From Microbacterium wangchenii (GTDB lineage Bacteria; Actinomycetota; Actinomycetes; Actinomycetales; Microbacteriaceae): a DNA stretch of 64,000 bases. This document shows, piece after piece, positions 1 through 8,287 of the stretch (position 1 is the first letter of the stretch; every line of letters begins with the position of its first letter). The DNA lies in the NCBI RefSeq assembly GCF_004564355.1, contig NZ_CP038266.1, positions 1,240,001 through 1,304,000 of the forward strand, in the 5' to 3' direction. The notes under the pieces were generated by a model. The model was given only the letters and a program-made list of their open reading frames with translations, had not been told where the DNA came from and ran no database searches. Position numbers and translations under genes: made by a program.

Positions 1-110
1 CAAGAACGTCAGGGCGAAGGGAGGAGGACGGCGTCGGCGAAGTCACGGATGCGGCCTTTCGTGGGTGCGTCCTCCCACCCTCGCCCGCCGTGCACGGAGT
101 TGCAAGCCAG

Positions 111-126
111 TTGCACAAACGTGCAA
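111..126. promoter_or_regulatory. Candidate SorC operator upstream of the regulator gene
   Basis: A perfect inverted repeat, TTGCAC-AAAC-GTGCAA, lies 28 bp before the regulator start, and a related TTGCAA half-site is at 100-105. Regulators of this family usually bind short inverted repeats near their own and target promoters, so autoregulation is likely. The same hexamer is not seen before dhaK, so this site does not tie the regulator to the dha operon. Confidence 0.4.
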
Positions 127-153
127 GGATGGAGGTGTCCGGAGGAGGACGTC

Positions 154-1122
154 ATGCCATCCGCAGCCACGCGACCGCAGGACGCACTGCGCGCCGCGCA
201 GCTGTATTACCTGCAGGACCTCACGATGGAAGCGATCGCGAGCGAGATGCACGTCTCGCGGTCCTCCGTCTCACGCCTGCTCTCCTTCGCGCGAGACAGC
301 GGGCTGGTGACGATCTCGATCCACTCGCCCCACGATGCCCGCAACCAGCTGGAGAGTCGCGTGGCCGACCGGTTCGGGATCACCGCCCACGTCGTGCCCA
401 CCCCCGACCGCATCAGCGAGGCCGAGCGACTCGAGCGCACCGCGCTGTCAGCCGCCCGCATCCTCACCGGCCGCGTGGATTCGGCCATGACGGTCGGGAT
501 CGCGTGGGGGTCGACCCTGTCCGCCGTCGCCCGTCACCTTCCCACCAAGCGCACGCACGACTCGCGCGTCGTGCAGATGAACGGCGCCGCGAACGTGCGC
601 ACGTCGGGCATCCCGTACGCCGGTGAGATCCTCACCCGGTTCGGGTCGGCGTGGTCGGCGTCGGTGCATCAGTTCCCCGTGCCGGCACTGTTCGACGATC
701 CCCTCACCAAGCAGGCGATGTGGCGCGAGCGCTCCGTCCGTGCCGTGCTGGAGATCCAGGAGCGCGTGAGCGTGTTCGTGTTCGGCCTGGGCTCCCCGCA
801 TGCCGACGTCCCCTCCCACGTGTACGCCGGGGACTACTTCGACGACGCCGACCGTCGCTCGATCGAGCGCTCCGGCGTCGTCGGCGACTGCGCCACCGTC
901 TTCTACCGCCTGGACGGCACGTCGGATGGCATCGAGCTGAACGAGCGCTCCAGCGGTCCCGACCTGGAGGCGGTCCGCCGCATCCCCCGGCGGTTCTGCG
1001 TCGTGTCCAGCCTGTCGAAGCTCGACAGCCTCCGCGGTGCGCTGGCGGCCGGGCTGATCACCGAACTCGTCGTGGAGGAATCCCTCGCCCGGCGGCTGCT
1101 GGAAGTCGGCACGGCGCGCTGA
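154..1122 (+). CDS. SorC/DeoR-type sugar-binding transcriptional regulator
   Basis: A 322-residue regulator. The N-terminal helix-turn-helix covers about residues 10-55, with the recognition helix in the stretch VSRSSVSRLL. The remainder is a SorC-type sugar-phosphate-sensing domain with the motif GIAWGSTLSAVA near residue 115 and FVFGLGSPH near residue 210. The ATG at 154 was chosen because GGAGGAGGA lies 5-13 bases upstream and the HTH then starts at the normal distance. An in-frame start at 49 would add an unlikely Pro/Cys-rich leader. The gene ends 9 bp from the convergent dhaM. Its regulon may lie to the left, outside the window; a link with dihydroxyacetone use is inferred from proximity only. 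Confidence 0.85.
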   Translation: MPSAATRPQDALRAAQLYYLQDLTMEAIASEMHVSRSSVSRLLSFARDSGLVTISIHSPHDARNQLESRVADRFGITAHVVPTPDRISEAERLERTALSAARILTGRVDSAMTVGIAWGSTLSAVARHLPTKRTHDSRVVQMNGAANVRTSGIPYAGEILTRFGSAWSASVHQFPVPALFDDPLTKQAMWRERSVRAVLEIQERVSVFVFGLGSPHADVPSHVYAGDYFDDADRRSIERSGVVGDCATVFYRLDGTSDGIELNERSSGPDLEAVRRIPRRFCVVSSLSKLDSLRGALAAGLITELVVEESLARRLLEVGTAR

Positions 1123-1131
1123 GCGCGCGCG

Positions 1132-1872
1132 TCACAGCTCGCCGAAGCCGTCCTCCACCATCGTCCGCAGTTCGTCCACGGCCTCCTGGGCCTGCGGACC
1201 CGTGGCGCTCACGCGGATGCGTGTGCCCGGTCGCACCCCCAGCGACATGAGGGCCAGGAGGCTGTCGCCGGCCGCCGGCGCCGAGCCCGCGTCCAGATCG
1301 GCCACCTGCACGCGCGCGTCGAAGCGCCCGACGGCCCGGACGAAGGCCGCGGCGGGGCGCGCGTGCAGCCCGGAGGGGTTGCGGATGACCGCCTCGAACG
1401 ACGCCTGGCCGTCGGAGGACGGCGCGGGGGAGCCCCCGGGTGCGGCGGATTCGGCGCCCGCCGCACCGGAGTCCTCGCCCAGCTGAGCGCGCTTGGCATC
1501 CAGCGCCCCGCGCACCTGCGTCGCCACGGTCTCCAGAGGCGACCCCGCCGCGGCGGCCACGACGGCGGCGACGAGCCCCTCGACGAAGGGGGCGGGACTG
1601 AGCACGATGCGCGCGTCGGTCTGCACGAACTCCCGCGCCATCTCCGCGCTGAGGATGGCGGAGCCGAGGTCCATCAGCACGAGCACGCCGTCGTCGGAGG
1701 CGACCCGGTCGATGGCGGCGGCGATCTCGGCCGCGTCGGTGCCGAAGCCGGCATCGGCGGTGCCGGCGGCCACGTCGATCGGCGGCGGGGAGTCGCCCCC
1801 CATCTGCAGGGCCAGATCCACGGCAGCCGCGGCCAGGGGCGCACTGTGGGAGACCACGACGATGCCGATCAC
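1132..1872 (-). CDS. dhaM: DhaM-HPr: phosphoryl donor subunit of PTS-dependent dihydroxyacetone kinase
   Basis: 246 residues in two domains. Residues 1-130 are an EIIA-mannose-like DhaM domain with the phosphorylatable His in VSHS near residue 9 and the helix segment MDLGSAI. Residues 165-246 are an HPr domain with the His site in GLHARPA. An Ala/Gly/Ser-rich linker joins them. DhaM passes phosphate from PEP through EI and HPr to ADP bound on DhaL. With HPr fused, only EI is needed, and no EI gene is present in the window. The start is GTG at 1872, overlapping the dhaL stop (GTGA), which indicates translational coupling. Last gene of dhaKLM. Confidence 0.88.
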   Translation of the reverse strand: MIGIVVVSHSAPLAAAAVDLALQMGGDSPPPIDVAAGTADAGFGTDAAEIAAAIDRVASDDGVLVLMDLGSAILSAEMAREFVQTDARIVLSPAPFVEGLVAAVVAAAAGSPLETVATQVRGALDAKRAQLGEDSGAAGAESAAPGGSPAPSSDGQASFEAVIRNPSGLHARPAAAFVRAVGRFDARVQVADLDAGSAPAAGDSLLALMSLGVRPGTRIRVSATGPQAQEAVDELRTMVEDGFGEL

Positions 1873-2507
1873 GCCGCCGCCTCCAGCGCATCGCGCAGCG
1901 CCGCGATGAGCAGCGTCGAGGACGCCGCCCCCGGATCCATATGGCCGGCGCTGCGCTCGCCGAGGTAGCTGGCCCGGCCCTTCCGCGCCACGAGGGGGAT
2001 CGTGGCGTCGCGCCCCTTCTCCGCCGCCTCCAGAGCGGCTGCCGCGGCAGGGGCCGCGTCCGCCCCTGCGCCGACGGCCGCATCCCACGCATCCACGGCG
2101 GGCAGGAGGGCGTCGATCATGGTCTTGTCACCGGGCTCCGCCTTGCCGCGTGCCACGACGCCCTCCACTCCCGCGCGCAGGGCCGCGCCCAGCTCGGCGG
2201 CGTCCAGCTCGGTGCGATCGCCCGCGGAGGTGCCCAGGCGCAGGAAGAGCGTGCCGTACAGCGGTCCGCTGGCCCCGCCCACCGTGGAGACCAGGGTCAT
2301 GCCGACCGTCTTGCCGAGCTCGGCCGGCGTCGCCGGCGGGTCGGTGGAGAGCTTGGCCACGACGGCATTCATGCCGCGGGCCATGTTCGACCCGTGGTCG
2401 GCGTCGCCGATCTCGGAGTCCAGGGCGGTGAGTTCCGCCTCGTGCTCGGCGATGAGGGCGTCGAAACGCGTGATCCAGGCCGTCAGCTCCGCTGGCGTGA
2501 CCGACAT
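1869..2507 (-). CDS. dhaL: Dihydroxyacetone kinase ADP-binding subunit DhaL
   Basis: 212 residues, all-helical DhaL fold. The Mg-ADP site is visible as GDADHGSNM near residues 30-38, with the invariant Asp residues that bind the two metal ions. Later family blocks include GGASGPLYGTLF and the C-terminal YLGERSAGHMDPGA. In PTS-type kinases ADP stays bound here as a coenzyme and is rephosphorylated by DhaM. ATG at 2507 was preferred; it is 2 bp after the dhaK stop. A GTG at 2513 overlapping that stop is an alternative that would add two residues. Second gene of the dha operon. Confidence 0.92.
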   Translation of the reverse strand: MSVTPAELTAWITRFDALIAEHEAELTALDSEIGDADHGSNMARGMNAVVAKLSTDPPATPAELGKTVGMTLVSTVGGASGPLYGTLFLRLGTSAGDRTELDAAELGAALRAGVEGVVARGKAEPGDKTMIDALLPAVDAWDAAVGAGADAAPAAAAALEAAEKGRDATIPLVARKGRASYLGERSAGHMDPGAASSTLLIAALRDALEAAA

Positions 2508-2509
2508 GC

Positions 2510-3502
2510 TCACGCCCCCCACCGCAGCCCCGGTGTCACCACGGGGGCATCCCACAGGCGGATCAGCTCGTCATCGGCCTTCACGACGGTGAGGGAGCAT
2601 CCCGCCATGTCCAGGCTCGTGATGTAGTCGCCCACCAGGCAGCGACGCACGTCGATCCCCGCCTCGGTCAGCAGCGCAGCGACCTCCCCGTACATGAGGT
2701 AGAGCTCGATCAGCGGCGTGCCGCCCAGGCCCGACAGCAGCACGATCGCCGGACCCGCCGCGTCGAAGTCGGCGAGGATCGGGTCCACCAGCATGCGCGC
2801 GATGTCGTGCGCCGAGGCCAGCGGCACGCGCTCGCGCCCGGGCTCGCCGTGGATCCCGACGCCCACCTCCATCTGGTCGTCGGGGAGGTCGAAGGTGGGC
2901 TTGCCGGCGGCGGGGACCGTGCAGCTGGTGAGAGCGATGCCCATCGACCGCCCGCTCGCGCTGACCTGCCGCGCCAGCGCCGCCACCGCATCCAGGTCGG
3001 CGCCCTCCTCGGCGGCGGCACCGACGACCTTCTCCAGGATCACGGTGGTGCCGGTGCCGCGCCGTCCCGCCGTCCACGTGGAGTCCTGCACCGCGACGTC
3101 GTCGGCGACCACGACCGATTCGACCCTGATCCCCTCGGCGGCGGCGAGCTCGGCCGCCATCTCGAAGTTCAGGACGTCTCCGGTGTAGTTCTTCACGATG
3201 TGGAGCACTCCGGCGCCGGAGTCGGCGCCCTTGGTGGCTTCGAGCACCTGGTCGGGCGTGGGGGAGGTGAACACCTCGCCCGCCGCTGCGGCGTCGAGCA
3301 TCCCGAGGCCGACGAAACCGCCGTGCATGGGTTCGTGGCCGGAACCGCCTCCGGAGACCAGTGCCACCTTGCCGGCGCGGGTGGGCTCCCCGCGGTAGAT
3401 GACACGGTGCTCGGTGTCCACGCGCAGCTCGGGATGCGCGGCCTGCACGCCGCGCAGGGAGTCGGTGAGGACACCGGCGGGTGCGTTGATGAGTTTCTTC
3501 AT
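2510..3502 (-). CDS. dhaK: Dihydroxyacetone kinase substrate-binding subunit DhaK
   Basis: 330 residues, standard length for DhaK. It carries the glycine-rich SGGGSGHEP motif near residue 55 and the His in VGIHGEPG near residue 216 that forms the covalent hemiaminal with dihydroxyacetone. With DhaL and DhaM it makes dihydroxyacetone phosphate from dihydroxyacetone for entry into glycolysis. The ATG at 3502 follows the purine-rich site GGAGAGAG. It is the first gene of dhaKLM and has its own promoter and an adjacent inverted repeat, so it is probably transcribed independently of the acyltransferase gene 81 bp upstream. Confidence 0.94.
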   Translation of the reverse strand: MKKLINAPAGVLTDSLRGVQAAHPELRVDTEHRVIYRGEPTRAGKVALVSGGGSGHEPMHGGFVGLGMLDAAAAGEVFTSPTPDQVLEATKGADSGAGVLHIVKNYTGDVLNFEMAAELAAAEGIRVESVVVADDVAVQDSTWTAGRRGTGTTVILEKVVGAAAEEGADLDAVAALARQVSASGRSMGIALTSCTVPAAGKPTFDLPDDQMEVGVGIHGEPGRERVPLASAHDIARMLVDPILADFDAAGPAIVLLSGLGGTPLIELYLMYGEVAALLTEAGIDVRRCLVGDYITSLDMAGCSLTVVKADDELIRLWDAPVVTPGLRWGA

Positions 3503-3507
3503 GGCTC

Positions 3508-3538
3508 TCTCCCTGGCGCGACGGTGCGGTCAGGGAGA
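3508..3538. promoter_or_regulatory. Candidate dha operator (inverted repeat)
   Basis: TCTCCCTG at 3508-3515 and CAGGGAGA at 3531-3538 are 8-bp inverted arms separated by 15 bp. They span the predicted transcription start and 5' leader of dhaK. The position suits a repressor site or a leader hairpin. No regulator for it can be named from the sequence. Confidence 0.3.
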
Positions 3539-3566
3539 ATCTCCCCCTCGCCCGTCCCGCTGTCAA
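3538..3566 (-). promoter_or_regulatory. dhaK promoter
   Basis: Read on the minus strand, TTGACA (3561-3566) and GAGATT (3538-3543) are separated by 17 bp, a canonical sigma-70-like spacing. The start of transcription would fall near 3531, giving a leader of about 30 nt that includes a Shine-Dalgarno site. Confidence 0.5.
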
Positions 3567-3583
3567 GGGCGGGGGCCCTGCCG

Positions 3584-4345
3584 TCAGCGGCGCTCGTGGG
3601 GGAGGACCTGGCGGATGCGCTCGAGGGGGTTGGCGGCGGGGGCCTCGTTGTACACGCCGGCCAGTTCCTGCCCGGACAGCGCATGGATCGCGGCCATGAT
3701 CTCGTCGGTGGCTGCCCGGCGCGCACGCCCGGAGGAGGCCGATCCGTGGGCGGTGAGGTCGATGGGCTCGCCGAACTTCACCGTCACCCGCTGGCGCAGA
3801 GTAGGGAAGCGCGCGCCGACGGGCATGACGACGTCCGTGCCGATCAAGCCCACGGGCACCACCGGAGCGCCCGTCTGCAGCGCCAGGAACGCCACGCCGG
3901 TGCGCCCCTTGTAGAGCCGGCCGTCCAGCGAGCGGGTGCCCTCGGGGTACAGCGCGACCGCGCGTCCCTCCTCCAGGAGGCGACGCTGCTGGTCCAGGGC
4001 GTCCAGGGCCGCCTGCCCGGCGCCGCGTTCGACGGCGATGGCGCCGATGGCGGTGAAGAACTGCCGTGACGCCCACGACTCGAAGTAACTCGACTTCGCC
4101 AGGAAGTGCACCGGCCGGGGGGCGGCGATGGGGATCACGACGGAGTCGATGAAGGAGAGGTGGTTGCTCGCGAAGATCACGGGGCCCGTGCGCGGCACGA
4201 GCGAGCGGCCGACGATGTGCGGCCGGTAGATCAGGCGCGCCAAGGGCGCCACCACGCCTCGACCGAACGCGTACGCCGCGCCCACGCGCTTCATCGGGAG
4301 GGTGTCGGGACTGTCGGCGGGGGGTCGGCCTTCCTCGATCGTCAC
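3584..4345 (-). CDS. 1-acyl-sn-glycerol-3-phosphate acyltransferase family protein (PlsC-like)
   Basis: 253 residues. The catalytic HX4D box is NHLSFID near residue 68, and the glycerolipid-binding block YPEGTRSLDG is near residue 135, followed by KGRTGVAF. These define the PlsC superfamily of membrane-associated phospholipid acyltransferases. No transmembrane helix is strongly predicted beyond a short hydrophobic N-terminal part. The start is GTG at 4345; a TAGCCT hexamer sits exactly 6 bases upstream, so the mRNA is probably leaderless. Actinobacteria have several paralogues, so the exact acceptor lipid is unknown. It precedes dhaKLM on the same strand, but dhaK has its own promoter. Confidence 0.85.
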   Translation of the reverse strand: MTIEEGRPPADSPDTLPMKRVGAAYAFGRGVVAPLARLIYRPHIVGRSLVPRTGPVIFASNHLSFIDSVVIPIAAPRPVHFLAKSSYFESWASRQFFTAIGAIAVERGAGQAALDALDQQRRLLEEGRAVALYPEGTRSLDGRLYKGRTGVAFLALQTGAPVVPVGLIGTDVVMPVGARFPTLRQRVTVKFGEPIDLTAHGSASSGRARRAATDEIMAAIHALSGQELAGVYNEAPAANPLERIRQVLPHERR

Positions 4346-4351
4346 CCGACG

Positions 4352-4357
4352 AGGCTA
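4352..4357 (-). promoter_or_regulatory. -10 element of acyltransferase gene (leaderless)
   Basis: TAGCCT on the minus strand, 6 bases before the GTG start, so transcription would begin at or next to the start codon. Confidence 0.5.
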
Positions 4358-4457
4358 CTCCGCGTTTCATTCTCCGCCGGGCATGTCCTTCTCCCAGGCG
4401 ATCCCTAGGCCGGATGCGCCAGGATGGGAGCCCCCTGTCTCTTCGGAAGGTCTCCCC

Positions 4458-5399
4458 GTGCGCATCCGCTCATTCGCCACCGTGTCGCTGCTCGCCGCGG
4501 CGGCCGTCGTCCTCGCCGGCTGCTCGGGCGGATCGGCGCCGGAGGAGAGCCCCACCGGGACACCCGGAGACCTGTGCGCCGCGGCGGCCCCCTCCGGTGC
4601 CGTCTCGGACGCCGTCACGGTGGAGGGCGAGATCGGTTCGCCGGCCACCGCCACTTTCCCCGCGCCCCTCGACGTCGTCGAGCTGGAGCGGACGGTCGTG
4701 ACGGAGGGGTCGGGCGACGAAGCCGCCGCGGGCGACTACGTCGCGTACGCGCTGACCGCGTTCGATGCCGCGAGCGGCGAAGAGCTGGCGGCCGCAGGCT
4801 ACGACGCACCGCTGCAGCCTCAGCAGATCTCCCCGGAGAACCCCCTCGGGCAGGTCCTCGGATGCGCCACGGCCGGTTCGCGCGTCGTGGCGGCGCTGCC
4901 CGGCGACGGCGGCCAGAACGGCGCGCAGGTGTACGTGTTCGACGTGCTCGAGGTCACTCCGGAGTCGGAGTGGTGCGTGGCGGGGGAGTTCTCCGGCGAC
5001 GCCCCCACGGTGACCTTCGACGAGGCCGGTGCCCCGGCCGTCGGCATCCCGGCGAGCGATCCGCCCGCGGAGGTCGCGGTGCAGGTGCTCACCGAGGGTG
5101 ACGGCGAGACCGTGCAGGCCGGCGACGCGGTCGAGGTGAACTACACCGGAGTCAAGTGGTCCGACGGCTCGACCTTCGATTCCAGCTGGGAGCGCGGCGA
5201 GCCCGCGGCGTTCACGACCGACGGTGTCGTGGCCGGTTTCCAGCGCGCGCTGGAAGAGCACACCGTCGGCTCGACGGTGCTCGTGTCGATGCCCCCGGTG
5301 TGCGGCTACGGCGAGAAGGCCTCGTCGCAGCACGAGCTGGCCGGGGAGACCCTCGTCTTCGTCGTGGAGATCCTCGCCACCGAACACGCGGGCCAGTAG
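4458..5399 (+). CDS. FKBP-type peptidyl-prolyl isomerase lipoprotein
   Basis: 313 residues. The signal peptide ends in the lipobox LAGC, with the lipidated Cys near residue 22, so the protein is anchored outside the membrane. The C-terminal third (about residues 205-310) is an FKBP domain with VEVNYTGVKWSDGSTFDSS, GVVAGFQRAL and a conserved GYGEKA stretch. The middle (about residues 70-180) resembles a second, degenerate FKBP copy with shared phrases such as GDYVAYALTAFDAASGEEL but no clear active site. GTG at 4458 gives the proper signal peptide and has GGAAGG upstream; longer in-frame starts would block secretion. Likely a folding factor for exported proteins. Confidence 0.85.
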   Translation: MRIRSFATVSLLAAAAVVLAGCSGGSAPEESPTGTPGDLCAAAAPSGAVSDAVTVEGEIGSPATATFPAPLDVVELERTVVTEGSGDEAAAGDYVAYALTAFDAASGEELAAAGYDAPLQPQQISPENPLGQVLGCATAGSRVVAALPGDGGQNGAQVYVFDVLEVTPESEWCVAGEFSGDAPTVTFDEAGAPAVGIPASDPPAEVAVQVLTEGDGETVQAGDAVEVNYTGVKWSDGSTFDSSWERGEPAAFTTDGVVAGFQRALEEHTVGSTVLVSMPPVCGYGEKASSQHELAGETLVFVVEILATEHAGQ

Positions 5400-5415
5400 C
5401 CTGCGGCACGGTCGG

Positions 5416-5421
5416 TAGGCT
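5416..5421 (+). promoter_or_regulatory. -10 element of dxr (leaderless)
   Basis: TAGGCT exactly 6 bases before the ATG at 5428; no Shine-Dalgarno is visible, consistent with a leaderless mRNA. Confidence 0.55.
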
Positions 5422-5427
5422 GAGCGG

Positions 5428-6513
5428 ATGCGGCGCGTCCTCGTCCTCGGATCCACCGGCTCGATCGGCACCCAGGCCCTCGAGGTCATCCAGGCCCACC
5501 CGGAGCGGTTCGAGGTGGTGGGGCTGGCGGTGGGCAGCGACCGCGACGGCATGCGCGCGCAGGCGGAGCTCTTCCGCGTCGAGCACACCGCCGTGGGCGC
5601 CGCGGAGGCCGAGCAGCTCGTCCGCGACGTCGAGGCCGACGTCGTGCTCAACGGGATCACCGGCTCCGTGGGCCTCGGCCCGACCCTGGCGGCGCTGGAA
5701 GCGGGCCGCACGCTGGCGCTGGCGAACAAGGAGTCGCTCATCGTCGGCGGCGATCTCGTCACCGCCCTCGCCCGGCCCGGTCAGATCGTGCCGGTGGACT
5801 CCGAGCACTCCGCCATCGCGCAGGCCCTGCGGTCGGGAGAGCCGAGGGAGGTGCGCCGGCTCGTGCTCACGGCATCCGGGGGCCCCTTCCGCGGGAGCGA
5901 TCGCGCCGGACTCGCCGAGGTGACCCCGGCCGAGGCGCTCGCCCACCCCACGTGGGACATGGGGCGCGTCGTCACGACCAATTCGGCGACGCTGGTGAAC
6001 AAGGGCCTCGAGGTCATCGAGGCGCACCTCCTGTTCGACGTCCCCTACGACCGCATCGACGTCGTCGTGCACCCGCAGTCGGTCGTGCACTCGATGGTGG
6101 AGTTCATCGACGGGTCGACTCTCGCGCAGGCCTCGCCGCCGGACATGCGCCTGCCCATCTCACTCGGGCTGGACTGGCCGCACCGGGTGGAGAACGTGGG
6201 GCGCCCGCTGGATTGGACCGCGCCCACGTCCTGGACGTTCGAGCCGCTGGATACCGAGGCGTTCCCTGCCGTGTCGCTGGCCAAGCAGGTGGGGCGCGTC
6301 GGGCGCACGTATCCCGCGGTGTTCAACGCCGCCAACGAGCAGGCCGTGGATGCGTTCCACGAGGGGCGGCTGAGCTTCCTCGGCATCCTCGACACCGTCG
6401 AGCGGGTGGTCGAGGCGCACGAGCCGCCCGATGCGCTCAGCCGGGAGTCCCTGGCCGACGCCGAGGCGTGGGCCCGCGCCGCCGCCGACCGGGCGATCTC
6501 CGCCGCATCCTGA
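5428..6513 (+). CDS. dxr: 1-deoxy-D-xylulose 5-phosphate reductoisomerase
   Basis: 361 residues. The N-terminal NADPH-binding motif is GSTGSIG (residues 8-14), followed by NKES near residue 100 and the metal/substrate segment VDSEHSAI near residue 121. The substrate-loop region HPTWDMG and the late [11 protein letters not shown] block are also present. It converts DXP to MEP, the committed step of the non-mevalonate isoprenoid pathway; ispG of the same pathway lies 10 kb downstream. In many actinobacteria dxr is followed directly by the site-2 protease gene, but here a MurE-like/gad insert separates them. Confidence 0.95.
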   Translation: MRRVLVLGSTGSIGTQALEVIQAHPERFEVVGLAVGSDRDGMRAQAELFRVEHTAVGAAEAEQLVRDVEADVVLNGITGSVGLGPTLAALEAGRTLALANKESLIVGGDLVTALARPGQIVPVDSEHSAIAQALRSGEPREVRRLVLTASGGPFRGSDRAGLAEVTPAEALAHPTWDMGRVVTTNSATLVNKGLEVIEAHLLFDVPYDRIDVVVHPQSVVHSMVEFIDGSTLAQASPPDMRLPISLGLDWPHRVENVGRPLDWTAPTSWTFEPLDTEAFPAVSLAKQVGRVGRTYPAVFNAANEQAVDAFHEGRLSFLGILDTVERVVEAHEPPDALSRESLADAEAWARAAADRAISAAS

Positions 6514-6523
6514 ACCCGCGCCT

Positions 6524-6596
6524 CGCCGAGAGTGCATCAGCCCGGCGAGAGTGCACCGGATTCGATGCCGTTTCGCCGAGATGGTGCACTCTCGCG
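6524..6596. repeat. Intergenic palindromic element 1
   Basis: Between the ends of two convergent genes. CGAGAGTGCACC (6546-6557) and GGTGCACTCTCG (6583-6594) are perfect 12-bp inverted arms, and a further direct copy of the arm, cgccgagagtgcat, begins at 6524. It can act as a bidirectional terminator. Its wording (cggcgaga plus a tgcac module) recurs in the element at 52975. Confidence 0.6.
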
Positions 6597-8261
6597 TCAG
6601 AGTGGCGAGGTGAAGGGGCGCTCGGGATCGGAGGACGGGGTCGCGTCGTCCGGATAGGGGACCGGCCACGTCGGGTCGGGGACGGGCCAGCCGGCCGCCC
6701 GCAGCGCCCGGCGGGCGAGCTCACGCGCCGAATACGGCGTGCGCCGCCCGCGGATGTCGCGGTAGTCCTGGTGCCCGGGGCCGGCCCACAGGATCGCGTC
6801 GCCCTCGCCCACGAGCGCGACGGCCTCCACGATCGCGCGCTCGGGCGGGGAGAACTCGTGGATCTGCGCATCCGGACGTGCGCGCAGGGCGCCTTCGCGC
6901 AGGGTCGCGCGGATGGAATCCGGATCCTCGAAGCGCGGATGGTGATCGGTGAGGACCAGGATGTCGCTGCCCTCGACGGCCGTGCGCCCCATATCGTGCC
7001 GCTTCGTGGCGTCGCGGTCGCCGTCGGCTCCGAAGAGCATCAGCACCTTGCCCGGCGTGACGCGGCGGACCGCGGCGAGGGTCTTCTCGAACGCATCGGG
7101 GGAGTGCCCGAAGTCGACGTACACCGCCGGTCCGCGCTCGCCCGAGACCAGCTGCGTCCGCCCCGGCAGGTGGGCTTGGATGCGGTCACCGTCCAGCGCC
7201 GCGGCGATCCGCTCCCACGCGTAGCCGGCCTCGAGGATCATGACGATCGCCAGCCCCGCGTTGGCGGCCATGTGCCGCCCGATGACGGGGACGACCGTGG
7301 TGAGCGTGCGCCCGTCGCGCGCGCTCAGGCGGAACTGCGTCCCCGTGGGCCGCTCGTCCAGGATCTCCACGACCCAGTCCGCGGCCGCGGCCGCGTCGGG
7401 GTCGGACGCGAGGGCGGGCGTGCCCACCGTCACCGTCGGGACCTCGCTGCGGGCCACGACCTCCGCACCCGGCTCGGTGTCGATGCACACCACGGCGCGG
7501 CGGGCGCGGTCGGGGCGGAACAGCGGGAGCTTGGCCTCGAAGTACTCGCGCATGTCGGCGTAGTCGTCGAGGTGATCGTGGGTGAGGTTGGTGAATCCGG
7601 CGACGTCGAACACGATGCCGTCGACGCGGCGCCGGCTCAGCGCCTGCGCGCTCACCTCGACCGCCACCGCTTCCACTCCGCGCTCGCGCATGAGGGCGAG
7701 GAGCGCGTGCATCTCGTACGCCTCGGGCGTCGTCAGCCGCGACACGATCACGTGGCCGGCGATGTGCCGTTCCGCGGTCGAGGACAGTCCCGTGACCACG
7801 CCCAGCTGCCCGAGGATCCCCTCCAGCAGGTGCGAGACGCTCGTCTTCCCGTTCGTGCCGGTCGTTCCCAGCAGCAGGGGCAGCGTGTCGTCGCGACCGG
7901 TGCGATACACCCACGCCGACAGTTCGCCGAGGATGCCGCGGGGGTCCTCGACCAGGACGACGGGGAGCCCGCCCGCCTCCGCTGCATCCGCGCCGGCTGC
8001 GTCGGTGACGATCGCGACCGCGCCCTTGTCCGCGGCCTGAGCGGCGAACTCCGCGCCGTGGCGGTTCACGCCCTGCACGGCGACGAAGACGTCACCGGGC
8101 CGCAGGTCGGCGGTGGCGAGGGTCAGGCCCGACAGGCGGACCCCGGCGGTGTCGCCGCGCACGCCGATCGCGAAACGCGCCACGAGCTCGTCCAGCGTGT
8201 GCTGGGGCGGCGCGTCGGGTCGGAGGACGGGAGGGAGGGAGGAGGGCGCATCGGTCGGCAT
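6597..8261 (-). CDS. MurE-like Mur ligase (UDP-MurNAc-tripeptide synthetase family)
   Basis: 554 residues with the three Mur ligase domains: N-terminal UDP-binding (about 25-115), central ATPase with P-loop GTTGTNGKTS near residue 131 and the NLTHDHLDDY segment, and C-terminal amino-acid-binding (about 370-520). Where MurE normally has the DNPR amino-acid selectivity motif, this protein has TDHHPRFEDP near residue 438. The enzyme adds the third stem-peptide residue, or is a paralogue using another amino acid. It lies outside any division/cell-wall cluster, beside gadC-gadB. The ATG start at 8261 has GGATGGAGT upstream. The acidic/proline C-terminal tail is unusual. Confidence 0.8.
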   Translation of the reverse strand: MPTDAPSSLPPVLRPDAPPQHTLDELVARFAIGVRGDTAGVRLSGLTLATADLRPGDVFVAVQGVNRHGAEFAAQAADKGAVAIVTDAAGADAAEAGGLPVVLVEDPRGILGELSAWVYRTGRDDTLPLLLGTTGTNGKTSVSHLLEGILGQLGVVTGLSSTAERHIAGHVIVSRLTTPEAYEMHALLALMRERGVEAVAVEVSAQALSRRRVDGIVFDVAGFTNLTHDHLDDYADMREYFEAKLPLFRPDRARRAVVCIDTEPGAEVVARSEVPTVTVGTPALASDPDAAAAADWVVEILDERPTGTQFRLSARDGRTLTTVVPVIGRHMAANAGLAIVMILEAGYAWERIAAALDGDRIQAHLPGRTQLVSGERGPAVYVDFGHSPDAFEKTLAAVRRVTPGKVLMLFGADGDRDATKRHDMGRTAVEGSDILVLTDHHPRFEDPDSIRATLREGALRARPDAQIHEFSPPERAIVEAVALVGEGDAILWAGPGHQDYRDIRGRRTPYSARELARRALRAAGWPVPDPTWPVPYPDDATPSSDPERPFTSPL

Positions 8262-8287
8262 GGCGACTCCATCCTCTCACCGCCCGC

